Notes: a model not told the origin generated them from the sequence alone. Counted from the first letter of the stretch, positions 16,420 to 25,581 are shown. The stretch is DNA of 64,000 nucleotides from JACQZU01 sp041908165 (GCA_041908165.1 JAYRFV010000184.1:1-64000), one strand, 5' to 3'. A program made the numbers and translations.

Positions 16420-16490
16420 GGGATCCTCGGATCTGGCCTAGTTTGGCAGGAAGCCGATGCCCCCGGGGGCGCCGGCCCGCCGGGCCGCCG

Positions 16491-17297
16491 TCAGGGCGCC
16501 GCAGGGGCCGGGCCGGCGGCGGCATCCTCCGCCCACTTCCGGGCGGCCTTGAGGTCCTCCCAGACCGCCCGGCGGACCTCCTGGGTGTACTGGCGGAGGA
16601 CGTAGGCGGGGTGGAAGGTTGGCATCACCGGGATGGCGCCGGCGGGGGTATCCAGGCGCTGCCACTGGCCCCGCACCCGGGTGATGCCGGTGCCGACGCC
16701 CACCAGTTCCCGCAGCGGGGTCGCACCCAGGGTGACGATCACCTTCGGCCGGATCAGCGCGATCTGGCGGTGCAGGTAGCCCAGGCAGCTTCCGCATTCC
16801 TGCGGCGTGGGCGTGCGGTTGTCCGGGGGCCGGCACTTGACCACGTTGGCGATGTAGACGTCCTCCCTTTTCAGCCCGATGGCCGCGATCATCTTCTCCA
16901 GCAGTTCCCCGGCCTTGCCCACGAAGGGCCGGCCCTGGTGGTCCTCGTCGCGGCCCGGCCCCTCGCCGATGAACATCAGGCCGGCCTGCGGGTTCCCCTC
17001 GCCGAAGACCAGGTGCATCCGGCCGGGGCCGAGGGGGCAGGCCAGGCAGCCCTGGATGGCCTGCTGAAGTTCGGCGAGGCTGGTGCAGGCCGCCACGACC
17101 TCGGCCGGGGGCCTGCCGGTCGCGTCCGCGGGCGCGCGGTAGACGGCCAGGGGCGGCTTCGGAGCGGGGCGGGGGGGCCCGGGGGGGCCTGGTGCCGGCG
17201 CCGAGGGGACCGCCGGCACCGCCGGAGCCTCCCGGACCAGCCCCATGACCCCAAGATCCTCCAGGGTCTCGCGCCAGGGGCGAAGTTGACTCACCAT
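16491..17297 (-). CDS. Family 4 uracil-DNA glycosylase (4Fe-4S)
   Basis: A 268-residue enzyme that removes uracil from DNA in base-excision repair. A Pro/Ala-rich N terminus (about 75 residues) precedes the UDG fold. The four Fe-S cysteines are CLACPLG and CGSC. GEGPGRDEDHQGRPFVGKAG is motif A, LGATPLRELVG lies in the centre, and TFHPAYVLRQY is motif B with the conserved His. Such an N-terminal extension is also seen in family-4 proteins that resemble phage DNA-polymerase domains. I use the ATG at 17297 (MVSQLRPWRETLE). An in-frame ATG at 17348 would add 17 residues, but a -10-like TAGTCT at 17305-17310 argues for the shorter form, possibly leaderless. Confidence 0.92.
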   Translation of the reverse strand: MVSQLRPWRETLEDLGVMGLVREAPAVPAVPSAPAPGPPGPPRPAPKPPLAVYRAPADATGRPPAEVVAACTSLAELQQAIQGCLACPLGPGRMHLVFGEGNPQAGLMFIGEGPGRDEDHQGRPFVGKAGELLEKMIAAIGLKREDVYIANVVKCRPPDNRTPTPQECGSCLGYLHRQIALIRPKVIVTLGATPLRELVGVGTGITRVRGQWQRLDTPAGAIPVMPTFHPAYVLRQYTQEVRRAVWEDLKAARKWAEDAAAGPAPAAP

Positions 17298-17368
17298 TAC
17301 ATCTAGACTAACCCGCCCGGCCGGGAACCTATCCACCGGCCCGGGCATCCCAGGGTCTGGAGCCCTGC

Positions 17369-17884
17369 ATGCAGCCCCCCGGCAACCCCACCCCCTTCGG
17401 GGAAACCCAAGACTTCCACGCCGCCTTCGCCGAACTCTACCCCCGGCTGGTGAGCTACGCCCGCCGCTACGGGGCCACCTACCCCGAGGACATCGCCCAG
17501 GAGGCCTTCGTCATCCTGATGCAGCGGGAGGAGCCGGTCGAGCACCCCACGGCCTTCCTGTACGGGACCGTCCGCACCCTCGCGCTCACCGAGCGGCGGC
17601 CGATGAAGAACCAGAACCTGAGCCTCGAGGCCGTGCTCGAACCGGGCAAGGGACCCGAGGCGGACGACCACCTGCTCAACCGGGAGGTGCGCGACCGCAT
17701 GCGCAGCCTCTCCCCCACCTTCCGCGAGGCCCTCTGGCTGTTCGTGGTCGAGGGCCTGTCGATCCGCGAGATCGCCGAGATCCTTTCGATCCCCGAGGCG
17801 ACCGTGAAGACCCGCATCCACCGGGCGAAGGCCCAGCTGCGCGACCAGCTCAACCCCGCCGGAGGCGTCCATGTCCTGGTCTGA
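17369..17884 (+). CDS. ECF-type RNA polymerase sigma factor
   Basis: A 171-residue sigma-70-family factor with only regions 2 and 4. Region 2 lies in FHAAFAELYPRLVSYARRYG and YPEDIAQEAFVILMQ. Region 4 is the helix-turn-helix LSPTFREALWLFVVEGLSI to IPEATVKTRIHRAKAQLRDQ. It directs polymerase to a stress or envelope regulon not identifiable from the window. The ATG at 17369 shortly follows TCTGGAG. It overlaps the next gene by 14 bp; that gene encodes a single-TM protein, the normal arrangement for a sigma/anti-sigma pair. It is divergent from the uracil-DNA glycosylase gene across 71 bp. Confidence 0.9.
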   Translation: MQPPGNPTPFGETQDFHAAFAELYPRLVSYARRYGATYPEDIAQEAFVILMQREEPVEHPTAFLYGTVRTLALTERRPMKNQNLSLEAVLEPGKGPEADDHLLNREVRDRMRSLSPTFREALWLFVVEGLSIREIAEILSIPEATVKTRIHRAKAQLRDQLNPAGGVHVLV

Positions 17885-18428
17885 TCCTGCCCGCCGCTTC
17901 GAGCCGGCCGAGGACCAAGCCCTCCGCGAGGAGCTGGCCGAGCTGCTGGGGATGCCCGCCGCCCGGGGTCCGGTCTCCCGCAACTTCTTCGACGCCGAAC
18001 CCACCCCCGAACTGGTCGCCCTCGCCGAGAAGCTGCGGGCGGAAGCCGACCGCCGCCGCCACACCCAGCGCCGCCGTCCCGGCTGGATGCTCGCCGCCGC
18101 CGTGCTGCCGTTCCTGGTGGTCCTGGCCGGGCTGGGCAACTGGGGCGTCAACCAGAAGCGCAACGCCGACCAGGCCCAGGTCCGTGCGGCCCAGGCCGAG
18201 GCCGAGGCCCGCAACCGCGCCCGCGAACTGCAGCGGATGACCCTGGAAAGCACCCGGGCCGAGATCGACCGCGACCGCGAGGAGCGCCAGGGCTTCAAGT
18301 CCGCGGCCGGCGCCGGCACCCGAACGCGGGCTCCGAAGCGCCCCGCCGGTGCCGAGCTGGTCATTCCCGTCGACCACCCGCTCCGCGCCCCGGCCCTCGA
18401 CGCCCAGCGGGTCAAGGACCAGCGCTAG
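17871..18428 (+). CDS. Putative membrane anti-sigma factor
   Basis: A 185-residue single-pass protein. The acidic cytoplasmic N-terminal region is about 1-68, one TM segment spans about 73-92 (MLAAAVLPFLVVLAGLGNWG), a charged coiled coil covers about 95-135 (Ala/Glu/Arg-rich) and a basic tail follows. No zinc-binding HxxxCxxC motif of the ZAS family is present, so it is not a classical zinc anti-sigma factor. The call rests on its 14-bp overlap with the ECF sigma gene and its topology. It could instead be an unrelated envelope protein co-expressed with the sigma factor. No export of the C-terminal part has been shown. Confidence 0.65.
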   Translation: MSWSDPARRFEPAEDQALREELAELLGMPAARGPVSRNFFDAEPTPELVALAEKLRAEADRRRHTQRRRPGWMLAAAVLPFLVVLAGLGNWGVNQKRNADQAQVRAAQAEAEARNRARELQRMTLESTRAEIDRDREERQGFKSAAGAGTRTRAPKRPAGAELVIPVDHPLRAPALDAQRVKDQR

Positions 18429-18480
18429 CCCAGGCCGCCGGGGGGCGGGAACGGGTTAGGATGGGGGTCGGGAGGCGCCC

Positions 18481-18765
18481 ATGGCGAACGGCCTGCTTGC
18501 GGTGACCATGATCCTCGCGGCCCTCGGGGCCCTGCTGGCCGGCATGGCCGCCTTCAGCGGCAACCGGCCCGCCGACCCACGCATCAACCAGGTCATGGAC
18601 GAGATGGAGGAGATCAAGTCCCTCATCGTCCAGATGCAGAAGTCGGTCATCCAGATGGAGCGCAAGAGCGACAAGGAGGCCCGCGACTTCAAGAACGAGC
18701 TCAAGGAACTGCTCGAGCGGATGGCCGAGAAGATCGACAAGCGCATCAACGAGCTCGCCGGCTGA
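18481..18765 (+). CDS. Small membrane-anchored coiled-coil protein
   Basis: A 94-residue protein with one N-terminal TM segment (LLAVTMILAALGALLAGMAA, residues about 5-24) and a continuous charged heptad-like helix from about 35 to 90 (INQVMDEMEEIKSLIVQM and onward, Lys/Glu rich). No family is recognised. GGGAGG lies before the ATG. A TAGGAT -10-like element is at 18457-18462, so the gene probably has its own promoter. It follows the putative anti-sigma gene by 52 bp and converges on the XPB-N-terminal-domain gene with 12 bp between stops. It may oligomerise through the coiled coil. Confidence 0.75.
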   Translation: MANGLLAVTMILAALGALLAGMAAFSGNRPADPRINQVMDEMEEIKSLIVQMQKSVIQMERKSDKEARDFKNELKELLERMAEKIDKRINELAG

Positions 18766-18777
18766 TCCCGGCGGGGT

Positions 18778-20700
18778 TCACCCCGCCTGCGGGTGCTGGG
18801 CGGGCGACCAGCCTCGCTCGTTCAGCAGGCGGACGCCCTGGATCCGGCTCAGGCGGAAGCTCATCTCCTCCTGGTGGAGGTGGCAGTAGGCCTGCAGGTG
18901 CTCCCCTTCGGTCTGCAGCGGAGTCACGCGGCGCAGCTGGGTCCGGTGGGCGGCCAGCGGCAGGTAGGTCAGCTCCACCATCAGCGTGTGCGCGGCGGCG
19001 TAGTCGAGGATCCGGTGGGTCTCCTCCTGGGCCTGGGAACCGGCCGTCGGGCTTCCGCCCAGGTGCAGCATCGGCACCCGCTTGCGCACCTCCTGGAACA
19101 GCCCGGGGTCCTCGCCGTGGAGGCGCTGCAGGGCGGCCCGCACCATCTGGCGGACCGGCTCCAGGTTGTGGTTCATGCCCTTCTCGTCGACGAAGGCCAT
19201 GCAGGCCAGCGCCCACAGGTAGAGGTCCTCGTCGGCGTCCAGGCTCAGCGGAAGGAACCGCCCGGGGCGCGGCAGGTAGCCGGACTGCTTGAGCAGCGCG
19301 TAGGCGTTGCCCAGGCCCTTCACCTCCAGCACCGTGTCGGAGATCGGGTTGAGCTTCAAGTCCGCCAGCTCGGGACGAAGCTGCAGTTCCTCGGCCAGGC
19401 GGGCGTCGCGGGCGCGGACCAGGCGCACGCCCTGCTGGACTTCCACCTCGCCGATCCGGTGCGCGAGGTCGTCCAGCAGCTGGAGCAGCGGCTGCGGCAG
19501 GCGGGTCTCGGGGTCGCCCAGGCGGCGGCGGATCTCCTCGAAGGGCACCCCCGCGTCGAGGGCCCGGACCAGGGTGGCCGGGCCGAGGCGCAGGCTGGCC
19601 ATGGCGTCCAGGGTCTCGACCTCGGCCAGCTGGGCGAGCTTGAGCAGCCGGTGGGGGCTCTGCAGGATCGGGGTGAGCAGTTCGAGGGTCGGCTGGATCA
19701 CCAGCGGCTGCTCGGCCATCAGCGGCGCCCAGTGGCTCTCGGTGCCCTTGACGTCCCGCAGCAGGTACTCGTGCGCCAGGGCCTCCCCGTGCTCGGTCAG
19801 TGCGACCTGCGCGCCGCTGGGATCCATCGCGACCAGACCCAGGCGGCGGAGCAGGGGCAGGAACACCACCCGCGTGCGCTCGGCGTCGAGGGAGTGGAGG
19901 GTCCCAAGGAAGCCCAGGAAGGGCTGGATGGCGAGCACCTGGCCGCGGCGTTCGAGGAGGTGCTGGAGCAGGAACCGGCGGTCCTCCGCAGGCGGCAGGT
20001 TCCAGGACTTCAGGTCGTCCTCGAGCAGCTTGGCGAAGGCCCGCTCCGCGATCCAGCGCGGCGGATGCGCCATGACCGCAGGCAGCAGGGTGTCCACGCG
20101 ACCTTCCCTGCTCCACAGCAGGCCCAGGCGGTCCAGCAGGGTGAAGACCAGGGTGGCGTCCTGCTCCTCGCCGAGCAGGGCGTTGCGGTGCAGCAGCTGC
20201 CCCAGCTCCTTCTTCGCCGGCAGGCCGCCCTTGAGGACCCGGATCCCGCCGACGCAGCGCAGCAGGACGCTCGTGAGGGCCAGCGAGAACGCGTAGGGCG
20301 GCGCGGCCAGCAGGCCGGCTCCGGGCTCGGACTGGAAGCTCAGGGCGCCTTCGTCGAAGTCCGCGAGCGCGTCGGCGACCCGCTCGGGCACCGTCCAGCC
20401 CTCCGGCGAGGGCAGGATCAGGGCGCGGTCCGCGAGGTTCTGCCGGACCCCGTCGACCGGCGGCTGGCCCAGCTCCACCAGCGCCTTCAGGGCGACCAGC
20501 TCGGCGCTGCCCAGGTCCGCCAGGGTGTCGGACAGGTTCCGGTGGTCCTCCAGGTGGAACACCATGGTCTTCAGCAGCCGCTTGCGCCCTTCGGGACCGT
20601 CGTCCCAGCGCCGCGGGATCGGCAGCCGCCGGCACTCGCAGATGCGCTGGAGCTGTTCATCGCTGCAGTTCTGGAGGAGCTGGTAGTGGGGCAGCGCCAT
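18778..20700 (-). CDS. Helicase-associated (XPB/Ssl2 N-terminal) domain protein with WYL-like end
   Basis: A 640-residue cytoplasmic protein without helicase motifs. Residues about 370-500 match the Helicase_C_3/XPB N-terminal domain (LVIQPTLELLTPILQSPHR, LRLGPATLVRALDAGVPFE, GEVEVQQGVRLVRA, SDTVLEVKGLGNAY). The last 90 residues look WYL-like (AAHTLMVELTYLPLA, LQAYCHLHQEEMSFRLSRI). Mycobacteria encode a similar helicase-associated protein beside an XPB-type helicase; here such a helicase lies about 9 kb away. The likely role is DNA repair or nucleic-acid sensing with that helicase. The ATG at 20700 has GAGAGG upstream; a start at 20805 would add 35 residues of poor coding character. Confidence 0.8.
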   Translation of the reverse strand: MALPHYQLLQNCSDEQLQRICECRRLPIPRRWDDGPEGRKRLLKTMVFHLEDHRNLSDTLADLGSAELVALKALVELGQPPVDGVRQNLADRALILPSPEGWTVPERVADALADFDEGALSFQSEPGAGLLAAPPYAFSLALTSVLLRCVGGIRVLKGGLPAKKELGQLLHRNALLGEEQDATLVFTLLDRLGLLWSREGRVDTLLPAVMAHPPRWIAERAFAKLLEDDLKSWNLPPAEDRRFLLQHLLERRGQVLAIQPFLGFLGTLHSLDAERTRVVFLPLLRRLGLVAMDPSGAQVALTEHGEALAHEYLLRDVKGTESHWAPLMAEQPLVIQPTLELLTPILQSPHRLLKLAQLAEVETLDAMASLRLGPATLVRALDAGVPFEEIRRRLGDPETRLPQPLLQLLDDLAHRIGEVEVQQGVRLVRARDARLAEELQLRPELADLKLNPISDTVLEVKGLGNAYALLKQSGYLPRPGRFLPLSLDADEDLYLWALACMAFVDEKGMNHNLEPVRQMVRAALQRLHGEDPGLFQEVRKRVPMLHLGGSPTAGSQAQEETHRILDYAAAHTLMVELTYLPLAAHRTQLRRVTPLQTEGEHLQAYCHLHQEEMSFRLSRIQGVRLLNERGWSPAQHPQAG

Positions 20701-20840
20701 GAAGCCTCTCGGAACACCTGATCGCCCCGAAGGACGATCGATCAGTGTCCCACGAAAGCGCCGCACTGTCAGCTTCGGATTGCGCGGCTGCGGGTGCCCG
20801 GGCAAGGCCCCGGCCGCGCAGCCGAGCCTCCCTTGAACAG

Positions 20841-20866
20841 CGAGGGCCCGCGCGGGCGGGCCCTCG
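20841..20866 (-). terminator. Hairpin terminator after first cohesin-like lipoprotein gene
   Basis: A perfect 11-bp stem (CGAGGGCCCGC) with a GCGG loop starts about 20 bp beyond the lipoprotein stop at 20887 and before the divergently placed start region of the helicase-associated gene. No strong T-run follows on the minus strand, so its efficiency as an intrinsic terminator is uncertain. Confidence 0.5.
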
Positions 20867-20886
20867 AGGGTCGGGAGCCCTTCGGA

Positions 20887-21468
20887 TCAGTTGGCGACGA
20901 GGGATCCGACGGAGAGGGTGATGGGCGAGGTGGCGGTGGGGTTGGCGGGTGCGTTGAGGACCAGGGCCTTGCCGGCGACGGCGCTGAAGCTGACGGTGCT
21001 GTTGACCGGGATGCTGCCCTTCAGGTCGAGGGCCACGCTCGCCAGGACCGTGCTGGTGGTGGCGGTGACCGCGGCGGTGGTGCCCTTCTGGTAGACCCCG
21101 GCCTGCAGGGTGTCGCCGCTGACCTTGGACTTCACCAGGGTGTTGCTGAAGGTGGAACTCTTCACCTTCTCCGGATCGCCGCTGTCGACCGTGGTCCAGG
21201 TGACCTTGGTCTGGTCGGCGCTGAGGTAGAAGCCGACCCCGCTGACGCTGCCGGCCGGACCCACCAGGTCGAGCACCAGGTGGGTGGCGGTGGACTTGCT
21301 GGTGTTCTTGACCAGCGCGTAGGTGCCGGCGGGATTGCTGTAGGTGAGGGTGTCGGCGATGGTCTTCGGTGGCGGGGCCGGGGTGCCGCCGCCGCCTCCC
21401 CCCCCGCCGCAGGCGAGGAGGGTGGCGAGGCCGAGGAGGGCGAGGGCGGGCTTGCTGGAACGGGTCAT
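20887..21468 (-). CDS. Small outer-membrane lipoprotein with cohesin-like fold (copy 1)
   Basis: A 193-residue lipoprotein. The signal peptide ends in the lipobox LLAC at Cys20, followed by eight glycines and a TPAPPP linker. The rest is one beta-sandwich-like domain: HLVLDLVGPAGSVSGVGFYL, TLQAGVYQKG, VLASVALDLKGSIPVNSTV, ITLSVGSLVAN. Alternating strands, the glycine-rich turn after strand 2, a late GvLatItf-like strand and a final hydrophobic strand fit a cohesin-type or related carbohydrate-binding fold. This is pattern matching, not a database hit. The gene starts 11 bp after the stop of a dockerin-bearing protein, so the two are one operon. Copy 2 at 26119-26715 has the same lipobox, linker and C terminus. 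The likely role is surface anchoring of the dockerin partner. Confidence 0.72.
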   Translation of the reverse strand: MTRSSKPALALLGLATLLACGGGGGGGGTPAPPPKTIADTLTYSNPAGTYALVKNTSKSTATHLVLDLVGPAGSVSGVGFYLSADQTKVTWTTVDSGDPEKVKSSTFSNTLVKSKVSGDTLQAGVYQKGTTAAVTATTSTVLASVALDLKGSIPVNSTVSFSAVAGKALVLNAPANPTATSPITLSVGSLVAN

Positions 21469-21479
21469 GGCGGGTCTCC

Positions 21480-24400
21480 TCAGAATCCGGCGAGGAACAG
21501 GGCGATGTCGGTGTCGTCGACGTCGCCGTCGCCGTCCAGGTCGCAGGCGGCGTTCCAGTTGGAACTGGCGGACGTCGAGCCGTGGGCGCGGGCGAAGCTG
21601 GCCAGGTCGAGGACGTCGGTGGTGCTGTCGCCGTTGAGGTCGCGGGTCTTGACGGTGACGGCGGCGGAGTCGGACTTGCTGGGGTCGGCGGCGCTGGTGG
21701 CGGTGACCACGTAGCTGCCGGCGGTGCTGGCGGTGAAGGTGGTGCTGTTGGCGCTGAGGCTGGACAGGAAGCCCGCGCCGGTCCCGCTCCAGGTGACCGC
21801 GGTGTTGCCGGTCCCGGTCACCACCGCGGTCAGCACCGCCTGGCCCCCGGGCAGCAGCGTCACCGGCTTCGGCGACACCGTCACCGCGATGGCGCTGACG
21901 GTCAGGGTCGCCTGGGAACTGGTGGCCACGCCCGAGCAGTTGCCGACCTGGCAGTCGAAGACCGCGCCGTTGTCGGAGGCCTGCAGGCCCGACACGGTCA
22001 GGCTGGTCCCGGTGGCGCCGGGGATGCCGACGCCGTTGCGGCGCCACTGGTAGGTGAGCGTCGCGGTGCCGCTGGCGGCCACGGTGAAGGTGGCCGACCC
22101 GCCGATGCTCGCAGCCTGGCTGGCCGGCTGGGTGGTGATGGCGGGCGCGGTGCCGGCGGATCCGCTGGTGACGTCGAGGGTGATGTCGTCGAGCAGGAAC
22201 GAGGTGTACAGGGTGGCGTTCTCCTGGCCTTCGAAGTGGATCCGGATGGTCTGCCCCGCGTAGGACAGCAGGTTGAAGGTCTTGAGGGCGTAGTCGGCTT
22301 CCTGGAGGTTCGAATAGGTGGCGAGGGTCTCGATCAGGCCCCCCGAGGTGTTCCGGATCTGCACCTTCAGCGTGTCGTTGGCCACCGCTCCTGTCTCGGC
22401 GCTGGCGATCAGCAGCCAGAAGCCGAGGTTGGCCGTGGTGGCGCCCGCGGGGATGGTCACCGTCTGGTAGATGGACTCGGTGGTCGTGGCCGCCCAGCCG
22501 CACAGCCAGGCGTAGCGGGATCCGGCGTGGGCGTTGGCGGGGTCGTTGGTGGGATCGAGGATGTAGTCGGTCGACTGGGTGGTGCTGGTGAACCAGACCC
22601 CGGCATTGGTGCCTTCGAAGCCGGGGCTCTGGATCAGCTGCTGCGGCGCCCCGCCGCCGCAGGCGGTGACGGAGAGGGTGGCGACGTTGCTGGTGGCGTT
22701 CCCGCTGCCGTCGGTGACCACCACCCGGTACTGGTCGTTGTGGTTGGCCGCGACCGTCGTCGGCGAGGTCACGTAGGTGCTGGCGGTGGCGCCCGCGATG
22801 GGGCTGCCGTTGCGGGACCACTGGTAGCTGAGCGTTCCCGTGCCGCTGGCGGCCACCGTGAAGGTGGCGGTCTGGCCGGCGTTCACCGCCTGGCTGGCCG
22901 GGTGCGTGTTGATCGTCGGGCCTCCGGGGACGGTTCCGCCGCTGATCTCCCAGACGCCGCGGCCGAAGGTGGCCGCGCGGATGAAACTGCCGTCGGGCGC
23001 GATGTAGAAGTCGCGGACGGCGACCATCGGCAGGCCCTGGCCGTAGCGGGCCCAGGTGCTGCCGCCGTTCTCGGAGATGTACATGCCGAAGTCGGTGCCG
23101 GCCAGCAGCCGGCTGCTGTTGGAGGGGTCGTTCTGGATGCAGTGGACCGGGATGCCGAAGGGCAGGCCGTTGCCGACGTCGATGGCGGTGAAGCTGGTGC
23201 CGCCGTTGGAGGACTTCCACAGGTGGTTGGCGGTGGCGTCGAGGGCCACCGAGGCCAGGTAGACCACGTTGGCGTCATTGGTGTCGTACCAGATGTAGCT
23301 GAAGGCGCCGACATTGCCGGGGATGCTGCCCGGGGTGACCGCGTTGGACACCCGCACCCAGGTGGAGCCCCCGTTGACGCTGGTGAACACCGAGGAGCCC
23401 GTGGCGAAGGCCAGGGCGTTGGCATTGGACTTGGAGGCGGCCAGGTGCCGGATCCCGAAGGTGTTGTTGATGTCCGTGGCCTTGGGCAGCTGGGTCCAGG
23501 CGGTGGAGGCCCAGTTGGTGGTCTTCCAGACCAGGTTGTTGGTGGCGGTGTAGACCGTGTTGCCGGTGGCGTCGGCGAGTCCGAGCACCAGCATGGTGTG
23601 GAACGGCGCGCCGGCAGGGTCGTTGCAGGTGCTGCCGGTGTAGATCCCCGAGGTGGCGCTCGACCAGGAGGGGCTGGACTGGCCGCCGGTGGTGGTCTTC
23701 CTGGGCCGGGTGTTGTAGCTGGAGACCATCATCTTGTTGCCGTCGGTGGGGCTGATGACGGTGCCGAAACCGTCCCCGGTCCCGGTGGGATCGTTCCAGA
23801 TCCCCGAATTCTGCAGGCTGCCGCCGTCCTCGGCGCGGATCCGGCTGCTGAGGTCCTGCAGGCCGAGGGTGATGCGGTGGCGCGAGTCGCTGGGCGTCGA
23901 GGCGGTGGTGGAACCGACGTGGTAGACGAGGTGCGAGGTGATGCCGCGGTTCCGGCGGTTGTCCACGAAGGTGAGGTCCACCGTGGCGTAGTCGTTGGGG
24001 TCGGTGGTGAAGGGCGGGGTGGCGCGGAGCGGGTCGCGGACCACGCAGAGGCCGCCGTCGTTGCCCAGGAACAGGGTCTTGCTGCCGGTCTGGGACCAGG
24101 CGGAGGTGTGGAAGTCCGCGTGGGCATAGGGCAGGTTGGTGGAGTTCCAGCTGGTCATCTGCGCCCAGGTGCTGCCGCCGTCCAGGCTGCGGTACAGGCT
24201 CAGGTTGGTGGCGATGAACACGTTGCTGGCGTTGGCCGGATCCACCGCGATGCAGTGGTTGTAGAAGGCCTGGTCGCCGTCGCCGTCGTTGTTCCAGGGC
24301 TGGAAGAGGCCGCCGGTGGCGGTGGGTGCGGCCTGGAAGGTCCAGCTCTGGCCGCCGTTGCTGGACTTGAACACCCCCTGGGCGAAGACCTGGGTGGTGC

Positions 24401-25448
24401 GGTTCTCGGCCATGGCATAGACGGCGGTGGCGCTGGCGGCGCTGCCGCGGGCGGTGGCGCGGCCGATGTTCTGGGCGGTGGCCAGGCCGTCCAGGGTGGC
24501 CACGGTGAAGGTGGTGCCGCCGTTGGTCGAGTACCAGAAGCTGCCGGCGCCGGTGCTGGCGGATTCCAGGGTGGCGACGAGGTTGCTGGTGGACGTGCCC
24601 ACCGGCTGGATCGACCAGATGACCTCGTTGGTCGAGCTGCCGGTCAGGTTGACCTGGGTGAAGCTGGTGCCGCCGTTGGTGGAGCGCCAGACGCCCTTGT
24701 TGCCCCCCACCAGGATGGTGTTGGCGTCCAGAACCAGCAGGGCCATGACCCGGGTGGTGGCGCCGATGGCGCCCAGCTCGGTCCAGCTGGTTCCGCCGTT
24801 GGTGCTCTTGTAGAGGCCCTTGCCCTGGGCATCGACCTGGTCCCCCAGGGCCAGGAACAGGGTGTTCGGGTCGGCCGGGCTCATCGCCGCCGCACCGATC
24901 GAGCAGTTGCCCGTGGTCGTCGCCACCGGGAGGTTGTCCGAGACGCAAGTCCAGGTCCAGTCGGTGCTGGCGGCCAGGTCGGCGTTCGTGGTCTTCCAGA
25001 GGCCGCCGCCGGAGGTGGCGACGTAGACGATCTGGGGATTGGAGGGGTGGGTGAGGATGCCCTGGACCGACAGCCGGCCGGCGTCCACGTCCGGGTAGGA
25101 CGGCGCCTCCCCGGAATAGACGCTGAACAGGCTCTTGGTGGGCCCCAGGTTCACCCAGGTGGAGGCGGTGCCTGGAATGGCGGGCAGTTCGCCCTTGTGG
25201 CCGGGCAGCGTGTGGGCCCAGCGCTCGAATTCGCGCCGGGCAGCACCCTGCTTCCACTCCAGGTATTCCGGGGTCGGATCACCGCCGAACCAGGCGCGCT
25301 CCGCGTCCTTCCGCAGGCCCGGATCGTCCTTCACCGCCTGGACTTCGGGGGGTTTCGGGACGCGCTTCCGCGGGGCGGCGGCGGCGAGCGGGAGCAGCAG
25401 GGCCGCGCCGAGGGCCAGGGCCGACCATGACTGGGACCGATGCTTCAT
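21480..25448 (-). CDS. Secreted BNR-repeat protein with Ig-like, BIG2-like and dockerin-like domains
   Basis: A 1322-residue exported protein. The signal peptide (LALGAALLLPLAAAAP) is followed by a sortilin/VPS10-type beta-propeller region with at least seven SxNGGxxW/F-like repeats (STNGGTSWTELG, SSNGGQSWTFQA, SENGGSTWARYG) up to about residue 850. An Ig-like domain (ASQAVNAGQTATFTVAASG), a jelly-roll segment starting SPGFEGTNAGVWFTS, a second Ig-like domain and a BIG2-like domain follow. The last 55 residues form a dockerin-like pair of calcium loops (DLNGDSTTDVLD and DLDGDGDVDDTD) ending LFLAGF. BNR propellers bind glycans or act as glycosidases; no catalytic set is assigned. It heads an operon with the cohesin-like lipoprotein gene. 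It probably works outside the cell. Confidence 0.88.
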   Translation of the reverse strand: MKHRSQSWSALALGAALLLPLAAAAPRKRVPKPPEVQAVKDDPGLRKDAERAWFGGDPTPEYLEWKQGAARREFERWAHTLPGHKGELPAIPGTASTWVNLGPTKSLFSVYSGEAPSYPDVDAGRLSVQGILTHPSNPQIVYVATSGGGLWKTTNADLAASTDWTWTCVSDNLPVATTTGNCSIGAAAMSPADPNTLFLALGDQVDAQGKGLYKSTNGGTSWTELGAIGATTRVMALLVLDANTILVGGNKGVWRSTNGGTSFTQVNLTGSSTNEVIWSIQPVGTSTSNLVATLESASTGAGSFWYSTNGGTTFTVATLDGLATAQNIGRATARGSAASATAVYAMAENRTTQVFAQGVFKSSNGGQSWTFQAAPTATGGLFQPWNNDGDGDQAFYNHCIAVDPANASNVFIATNLSLYRSLDGGSTWAQMTSWNSTNLPYAHADFHTSAWSQTGSKTLFLGNDGGLCVVRDPLRATPPFTTDPNDYATVDLTFVDNRRNRGITSHLVYHVGSTTASTPSDSRHRITLGLQDLSSRIRAEDGGSLQNSGIWNDPTGTGDGFGTVISPTDGNKMMVSSYNTRPRKTTTGGQSSPSWSSATSGIYTGSTCNDPAGAPFHTMLVLGLADATGNTVYTATNNLVWKTTNWASTAWTQLPKATDINNTFGIRHLAASKSNANALAFATGSSVFTSVNGGSTWVRVSNAVTPGSIPGNVGAFSYIWYDTNDANVVYLASVALDATANHLWKSSNGGTSFTAIDVGNGLPFGIPVHCIQNDPSNSSRLLAGTDFGMYISENGGSTWARYGQGLPMVAVRDFYIAPDGSFIRAATFGRGVWEISGGTVPGGPTINTHPASQAVNAGQTATFTVAASGTGTLSYQWSRNGSPIAGATASTYVTSPTTVAANHNDQYRVVVTDGSGNATSNVATLSVTACGGGAPQQLIQSPGFEGTNAGVWFTSTTQSTDYILDPTNDPANAHAGSRYAWLCGWAATTTESIYQTVTIPAGATTANLGFWLLIASAETGAVANDTLKVQIRNTSGGLIETLATYSNLQEADYALKTFNLLSYAGQTIRIHFEGQENATLYTSFLLDDITLDVTSGSAGTAPAITTQPASQAASIGGSATFTVAASGTATLTYQWRRNGVGIPGATGTSLTVSGLQASDNGAVFDCQVGNCSGVATSSQATLTVSAIAVTVSPKPVTLLPGGQAVLTAVVTGTGNTAVTWSGTGAGFLSSLSANSTTFTASTAGSYVVTATSAADPSKSDSAAVTVKTRDLNGDSTTDVLDLASFARAHGSTSASSNWNAACDLDGDGDVDDTDIALFLAGF
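21663..21821 (-). repeat. Near-identical BIG2-coding segment, copy A
   Basis: This 159-bp stretch within the BNR-protein gene matches 26911-27069 in the subtilisin gene at 156 of 159 positions by direct reading. It encodes the BIG2-like domain preceding the dockerin. Identity at this level, including third codon positions, points to recent duplication or gene conversion. Confidence 0.85.
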
Positions 25449-25492
25449 CCGAAACCTCCCGGCAGACTGCCTGATTGGGTGAGTGGATACCG

Positions 25493-25498
25493 ATTGTA
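25493..25498 (-). promoter_or_regulatory. -10 element of the BNR-protein operon
   Basis: TACAAT on the minus strand, 44 bp before the ATG at 25448 and inside the 133-bp gap to the upstream gene. No convincing -35 is present, so an activator or extended contacts may be needed. Start site expected near 25486. Confidence 0.4.
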
Positions 25499-25581
25499 CG
25501 CCCGGACGGACGACCGCGCTCGCTTCCGCACGAAGACCGTGCAGCCATTCCGGACCGCATCGTCCGGCGCGACGTGGCTCT

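Noticed and set aside
21369..25430. Very long open frame on the plus strand opposite the BNR-protein gene (and a similar one opposite the subtilisin gene)
   Set aside because: Low-complexity Gly/Ala/Val-rich translation with no domain, caused by high GC and the codon pattern of the real minus-strand genes.
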